Assembly: GCA_054601695.1 (NCBI GenBank)
Contig: BAAHQB010000046.1
Coordinates: 868,001 to 932,000, forward strand
DNA: 64,000 bases
Direction: 5' to 3'
From: Amorphochlora amoebiformis
Lineage: Eukaryota > Cercozoa > Chlorarachniophyceae
The number at the start of each line of letters is the position of its first letter. The stretch's first letter is position 1. Positions 18,459 through 64,000 of this stretch are shown here, in pieces. Made by a program: the position numbers and the translations under genes. The notes under the pieces are model-generated. The model saw nothing but the letters and a program-made list of their open reading frames with translations, was not told the DNA's origin and did no database searches.

Positions 18459-18468
<10 letters not shown>
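17302..18468 (+). CDS. Candidate small membrane-type protein, 3 exons, 56 residues
   Basis: Exons 17302-17319 (MEKRKM), 17354-17420 and 18383-18468 (stop TAA) join in phase with good borders: GTGAGA donor, and TTTTCCAG acceptor for the last. The product has one hydrophobic stretch ([15 protein letters not shown]) and a very basic tail ([14 protein letters not shown]). I do not recognise it. The second intron holds a 120-bp tandem duplication. Its stop overlaps one possible stop of the minus-strand binding-protein gene at 18459-18461. The minus strand of the same exons is also open, so this may be a chance model. Confidence 0.3.
17872..18111. repeat. Tandem duplication of a 120-bp unit
   Basis: The segment from about 17872 is repeated from about 17992 with only a few differences. 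The 60 bases starting at 17881 and at 18001 are identical. It reads as a recent duplication in AT-rich DNA. Confidence 0.9.
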
Positions 18469-49342
<30,874 letters not shown>

Positions 49343-49428
49343 CTTCGCGGTAATGTGTGAGTGGACAGTGCGGAGATATGGGTTGGTGGTCAAAAGAATT
49401 TAATTTCTCGGTAATTCGGTACGGCATT

Positions 49429-49483
49429 GAACTGTCACTGGACTGTCACCAAACTGTCACTGAACTATTACTCATCTATTACT
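49429..49483. promoter_or_regulatory. Five tandem 11-bp units in the divergent promoter
   Basis: Units at 49429, 49440, 49451, 49462 and 49473: GAACTGTCACT, GGACTGTCACC, AAACTGTCACT, GAACTATTACT and CATCTATTACT. A spacing of 11 bp places each on nearly the same helical face. Possible factor-binding array; the factor is unknown. Confidence 0.6.
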
Positions 49484-49730
49484 GGTTTGTCATGCGCTAT
49501 CGTCCCATGTTACGGCAGTAAATCACGTCATGTCACGACCTTGTCAGAACTCTTCCTTCGGTTCGTTCTCAGATGGGAATTTTAATATTTTAAATATTCT
49601 TTCGGGCGACTCAGGCTGCTCCGGGTAATGGCGCCCTTCCATCTTATCAATTTCCCAGCCTTCTGTACCATTTCTATCAAATTTTCCCTATTTTAACCCC
49701 TCCTTCACCCTCCTCCCCCACACAACCAAA

Positions 49731-49808
49731 CCCGAACTATTGGGGAAGCATTGCGCTTCCTCCCTGACCCCCGAACTATTGGGAAAGCATTGCGCTTCCT
49801 CCCTGACC
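49731..49808. promoter_or_regulatory. 39-bp direct duplication with palindromic core upstream of TAF7
   Basis: Two abutting 39-bp copies (49731-49769 and 49770-49808) differ at one base. The core of copy 1, GGAAGCATTGCGCTTCC, is an inverted repeat with 6-bp arms around 5 bases. Copy 2 is slightly broken. They end about 63 bases before the TAF7 ATG and could be in its 5' UTR or promoter. Confidence 0.65.
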
Positions 49809-49871
49809 TTCTTCCGAGCCTAAAATCGAAACCCAATCTTGCACCAGAAGATTGGCACTCCCGACTTTAAA

Positions 49872-59782
<9,911 letters not shown>

Positions 59783-60354
59783 TCTCATATTGTATCGATA
59801 GATCGTTGGCGCAAATTGAAATCTATAATATCTAGAATATTGCCATGATGGTACTACTAGACTAGTGGGTAACCAGGAATATGGCATTGATCCAATACTC
59901 TCTATGATATAGCATGTCCGTATTCTATCTAGTGTATTTGGCCGTATCTACTAGATCTAGTGTATGCATAATATTATTTAATTAGTATAATTACGATAAA
60001 ATGCATGCTAGCTATCACCATAGTCTAGTATAATTACATCTAGCTTGCTCCCAATTATCTGTCATATATATATATAGTCCTTGAATACTTTATCTAATAC
60101 TTTCGATTCTAGTTCATCTAGTTCATCTCGTTCATATAGAAATTTAGGCCTATTTGCGAGTGACTAGAGTGAAGGCAAACTACTAAAACTACTAAAGTCT
60201 ATACCTTGATCTGCAGTGCATGTAGCTACATTTGAATATGTAAAATATTCATGAAAACTCATGCGCACCACTCTCAGTGCCCATGTCTAGAATGTCGATA
60301 GAGTTTTGTTGCTTTTTCGGAACATCAGAACACCTTAAAATCTCTTCTTTAGAC
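59783..60354. repeat. CTAG-rich spacer between TAF7 and the urea transporter gene
   Basis: Starts at the TAF7 stop and ends at the stop of the minus-strand transporter. About 13 CTAG are visible in the first 520 bases, with only one short TA run near 60062. A plus frame from 60277 is the antisense of the transporter's last exon. Confidence 0.7.
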
Positions 60355-60874
60355 CTATCTTTTCTCCGATTCCTCCCAGTCTCGATAATCCAAACACCCT
60401 ACATATTGACCGTAAAGTTTGACATATTGTTTCTGATATATACACACCTACACTGGCATGCATATATATATTTATTTATAAAATAGACACTATATATATA
60501 TATGTTATATATTTAATATTATACATGAGTATATAAATACAGGTAAAACTATGTAAATGTTTTTGTAAACATTTGTATAAAATACATGTTACATCCCTTT
60601 ATGTTGCATACATCATGCACATTACATGATATTTATGTATATTCTACATATTTACATTCATATATCGTATAATACAGATATTATATATATTCTACATATT
60701 TACATTCATATATCGTATAATACATCATATAGAATAACACATGTAGTTAACCATATGCGAACATACCCTGTCACCACAACACAGAAAGGAATGGTCAAAA
60801 AAGGGGTTCCCATTGCCGAAAAAATATCGGAAACCGCCACAGTGAGCGCACTTGTAGCTATAGATCCACCTATA

Positions 60875-60933
<59 letters not shown>

Positions 60934-61130
60934 GTATATAAATATATGTTATGTAATCAGTATATACATATATATATATATATATAAATATATATATATG
61001 TAATATGCTTTATGAAGTTATATGAAATATACATATATATATATATATATATATACATAGATTTACATATAAATATAAATATAAAAAATATGTGTTTAAT
61101 ATGTAGATATGTACGATATATATGTAAAAC

Positions 61131-61161
<31 letters not shown>

Positions 61162-61380
61162 CACAAATACATATGTATTTTATAGGAAACTGCTTTGAAT
61201 CCTGTATGTTTGTGTACGTATGCAAATGTACATATGACATAGAAATACAATGATGCTTACTATTTTATTTAAGGTACGTACATTTTATAAATATACATAT
61301 ATATATATATATATACATACATGTTTGCATATTTATATACACTGTCACACGTATATATTCAAATATACATATGTATACAT

Positions 61381-61432
<52 letters not shown>

Positions 61433-61494
61433 GATATATATACACATATACATATACATAAAGATATACATATATATAATATATATATATATAA

Positions 61495-61534
<40 letters not shown>

Positions 61535-61743
61535 CCCGCTATTACAGCAAGAGAGGCTTTGGAGGGATGGTAGAACGTGGCAAGGGCTAGTGCAGTCAGA
61601 CATGGATTAAATCCATGAAGGCCTACATAAATGTTCCATATACATATATATATATATATATATATTCATATATACATGTATGTAATATAATATATATACA
61701 TATATATATATATATATATTATACATGTGTGTATGTATGTATG

Positions 61744-61774
<31 letters not shown>

Positions 61775-61786
61775 GAATATATATAA

Positions 61787-61817
<31 letters not shown>

Positions 61818-61909
61818 ATATTGAGCAGTCAGACATGGGTTAAATCCTTTGAGGCTTATATAAATGTTCGATATGCATACATGTATATATATATATATAT
61901 ACATATACA

Positions 61910-61955
<46 letters not shown>

Positions 61956-62197
61956 CGTGTGTCTATATGTATGTTATGTTTAGAGTAGACAGATATAGGT
62001 TAAACCCATGAATGTCAACACAAGTATCGATGTATAATGTATATATAATGTATATTATACATGTATATATATATATATATATATGTATATATAATGTAGA
62101 TGTTGATACGAACACATACACATATATATATATATATATATATATGTATACATAGTGTATTATACATATATATCCATATATATATATACAAATACAA

Positions 62198-62228
<31 letters not shown>

Positions 62229-62352
62229 TATGTATATATATATTTGTATGTGTATATATGTATGATATACTATAGAGCTAGGGTTGTCAGGCATTGGTTA
62301 AACTCATAAGTCCCTTTAATATTATGTAATATATATATATATATATTTATTA

Positions 62353-62413
<61 letters not shown>

Positions 62414-62600
62414 TCACATAATGTATGCACCGCTAACAATATCTCCAATCTCAGCTCCCATGCCATATGCTGTAAGACAACCCAAACCAGACCCCCCGAC
62501 AGCGGCCGCAATACTTGTTGCCGCGTTTTTAAACTTTTCTGCCGAATTTGTCGCTCTAGGGTCAGAGAAATGGCCGATGGTCATGGTGAGAAGGACCTGA

Positions 62601-62660
<60 letters not shown>

Positions 62661-62739
62661 GTACGTACATGTATGTGGTTGTTTGCGTATGTGAAAATGT
62701 ACATGCATGTGTATATTATGTAATGTACATGTGTATATA

Positions 62740-62812
<73 letters not shown>

Positions 62813-63104
62813 GATATATTTATAAATGTAAATTTACACATATAAATATAAAAGTATATGTATATAATATACACATGTGCACATGTTTTTATATATAATA
62901 TGTTTTTTGTATATATGTAGATTATATATCTGTTTATACATAATATATTTATACATACAAATGTATATATATATATATATATATATATGTATTACACATA
63001 CTTACACACAAATGTTTGACATATAAAACATCGCATAGGTGCAATATATATATATATATATATTTATATATATTACATATATATATATATATATATATAT
63101 ACAC

Positions 63105-63149
<45 letters not shown>

Positions 63150-63222
63150 AATATATACAGTATATTATGCATACAGAAGTATACGTATTTGTAATACATA
63201 AATAATACATGCATATATTACA

Positions 63223-63285
<63 letters not shown>

Positions 63286-63293
63286 AACATTGC

Positions 63294-63324
<31 letters not shown>

Positions 63325-63334
63325 TGTTAAAATT

Positions 63335-63366
<32 letters not shown>

Positions 63367-63419
63367 GTATATGTATTTATATACTCGCATATATATATAT
63401 ATATAATATACACATATAT

Positions 63420-63458
<39 letters not shown>

Positions 63459-63514
63459 TAGATATACTGTTACCCCTGCGCCGGCTAGAGGAGTACCTGA
63501 AACCACGATTTGGC
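60355..63514 (-). CDS. Urea transporter (UT family), C-terminal part; 5' end outside the window
   Basis: Exons: 63514-63474, 62596-62431, 61622-61536, 60869-60763, 60432-60355 (stop TAG), 158 residues, all in phase. The sequence follows the UT family: [12 protein letters not shown], then a Gly/Ala-rich helix ([18 protein letters not shown]), then the signature [20 protein letters not shown], then [20 protein letters not shown] and [13 protein letters not shown] proteins are trimeric channels passing urea down its gradient. The known fold has two homologous halves and about ten helices; only the last half is here. The polar tail ([13 protein letters not shown]) is not family-typical. The join between the last two exons uses TAT|GTTCGC; an upstream GG|GTATGT donor would break phase. 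Confidence 0.75.
60638..60728. repeat. 46-bp direct duplication
   Basis: The block TATTCTACATATTTACATTC plus the following ATATATCGTATAATAC occurs at about 60638 and again at about 60684, inside the last intron of the urea transporter gene. Confidence 0.9.
61825..62320 (-). pseudogene. Three decayed copies of the start of urea transporter exon 61536-61622
   Basis: On the minus strand the true exon reads GGATTTAATCCATGTCTGAC; copies read GGATTTAACCCATGTCTGAC (about 61825-61865), GGGTTTAACCTATATCTGTC (61985-62020) and GAGTTTAACCAATGCCTGAC (62284-62320). Each lies upstream of the true acceptor in gene sense and is separated by TA runs. The copies progressively lose the acceptor AG and the frame, so they are unlikely to be used. 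Confidence 0.8.
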
Positions 63515-63532
63515 CTTATATACATAATATGT

Positions 63533-63611
<79 letters not shown>

Positions 63612-63725
63612 GTGTATGTACCTTTATATACATCCATTCACACACACAACATATGTACACATATTTTTATATTTACGTATACATACATATTAATATAAAT
63701 ATATATGCATGTATATATATATGTA

Positions 63726-63765
<40 letters not shown>

Positions 63766-63783
63766 CATATTTACAGATATTAC

Positions 63784-63856
<73 letters not shown>

Positions 63857-63881
63857 CCATATACAACACATAGGAGAGAGC

Positions 63882-63925
<44 letters not shown>

Positions 63926-64000
63926 GTATATATGCATATTATGAATACATACATATATATGTATTTATTTATTTATGTATATATATTACATATATATATA

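Larger units (their letters stand above)
49343..49871. promoter_or_regulatory. Divergent promoter region between the PstS-like gene and TAF7
   Basis: About 530 bases between two opposed start codons (49342 on minus, 49872 on plus). It has no TA microsatellite and no CTAG enrichment, unlike introns and tail-to-tail spacers. It holds an array of five 11-bp units and a 39-bp duplication with a palindromic core, both annotated separately. No TATA box was recognised near either ATG. Confidence 0.65.

Overview
The window is nuclear DNA of an intron-dense eukaryote, most likely a protist. Evidence: genes are cut into tiny exons (mostly 25-120 bp) with GT-AG borders that keep phase. Nearly every intron carries (TA)n microsatellite. 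TTAGGG/CCCTAA telomere-like repeats are scattered through introns. The gene set is eukaryotic: TAF7, an alpha-kinase, a SIN1/AVO1-like TORC2 subunit and a urea transporter. I cannot name the species. No bacterial-type operons, rRNA or tRNA were seen.

Almost all long open frames are artefacts of TA or GA repeats (Tyr/Ile, Arg/Glu or Ser/Leu homopolymers). I built the gene models by hand from splice signals, reading-frame continuity and family motifs. Six main genes alternate perfectly in strand: gene A (+, 415-3625, 5' end not seen); SIN1-like (-, 4293 to about 9780); SHOCT/alpha-kinase (+, 9878-16068); a membrane-anchored protein with two PstS-like periplasmic-binding domains (-, 49342 to 18459, about 49 exons over 31 kb); TAF7 (+, 49872-59782); urea transporter (-, 63514 to 60355, 5' end beyond the window). 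A doubtful 56-residue gene (+) lies at 17302-18468.

The spacers fall into two classes. The three tail-to-tail spacers (3626-4292, 16069-about 17060, 59783-60354) are nearly free of TA microsatellite and packed with the palindrome CTAG. The two head-to-head spacers (about 9781-9877 and 49343-49871) are not; the second holds an 11-bp array and a duplicated palindromic site.

The introns have an unusual build: (TA)n, telomere-like tracts, polypurine/polypyrimidine tracts (1.1 kb of GA-rich DNA at 35404-36545), a 51-bp near-perfect hairpin at 38621-38788, and decayed copies of neighbouring exon edges, including their splice sites. These repeated exon-edge copies, together with the CTAG-rich tail-to-tail spacers, are the most unusual structure I found.
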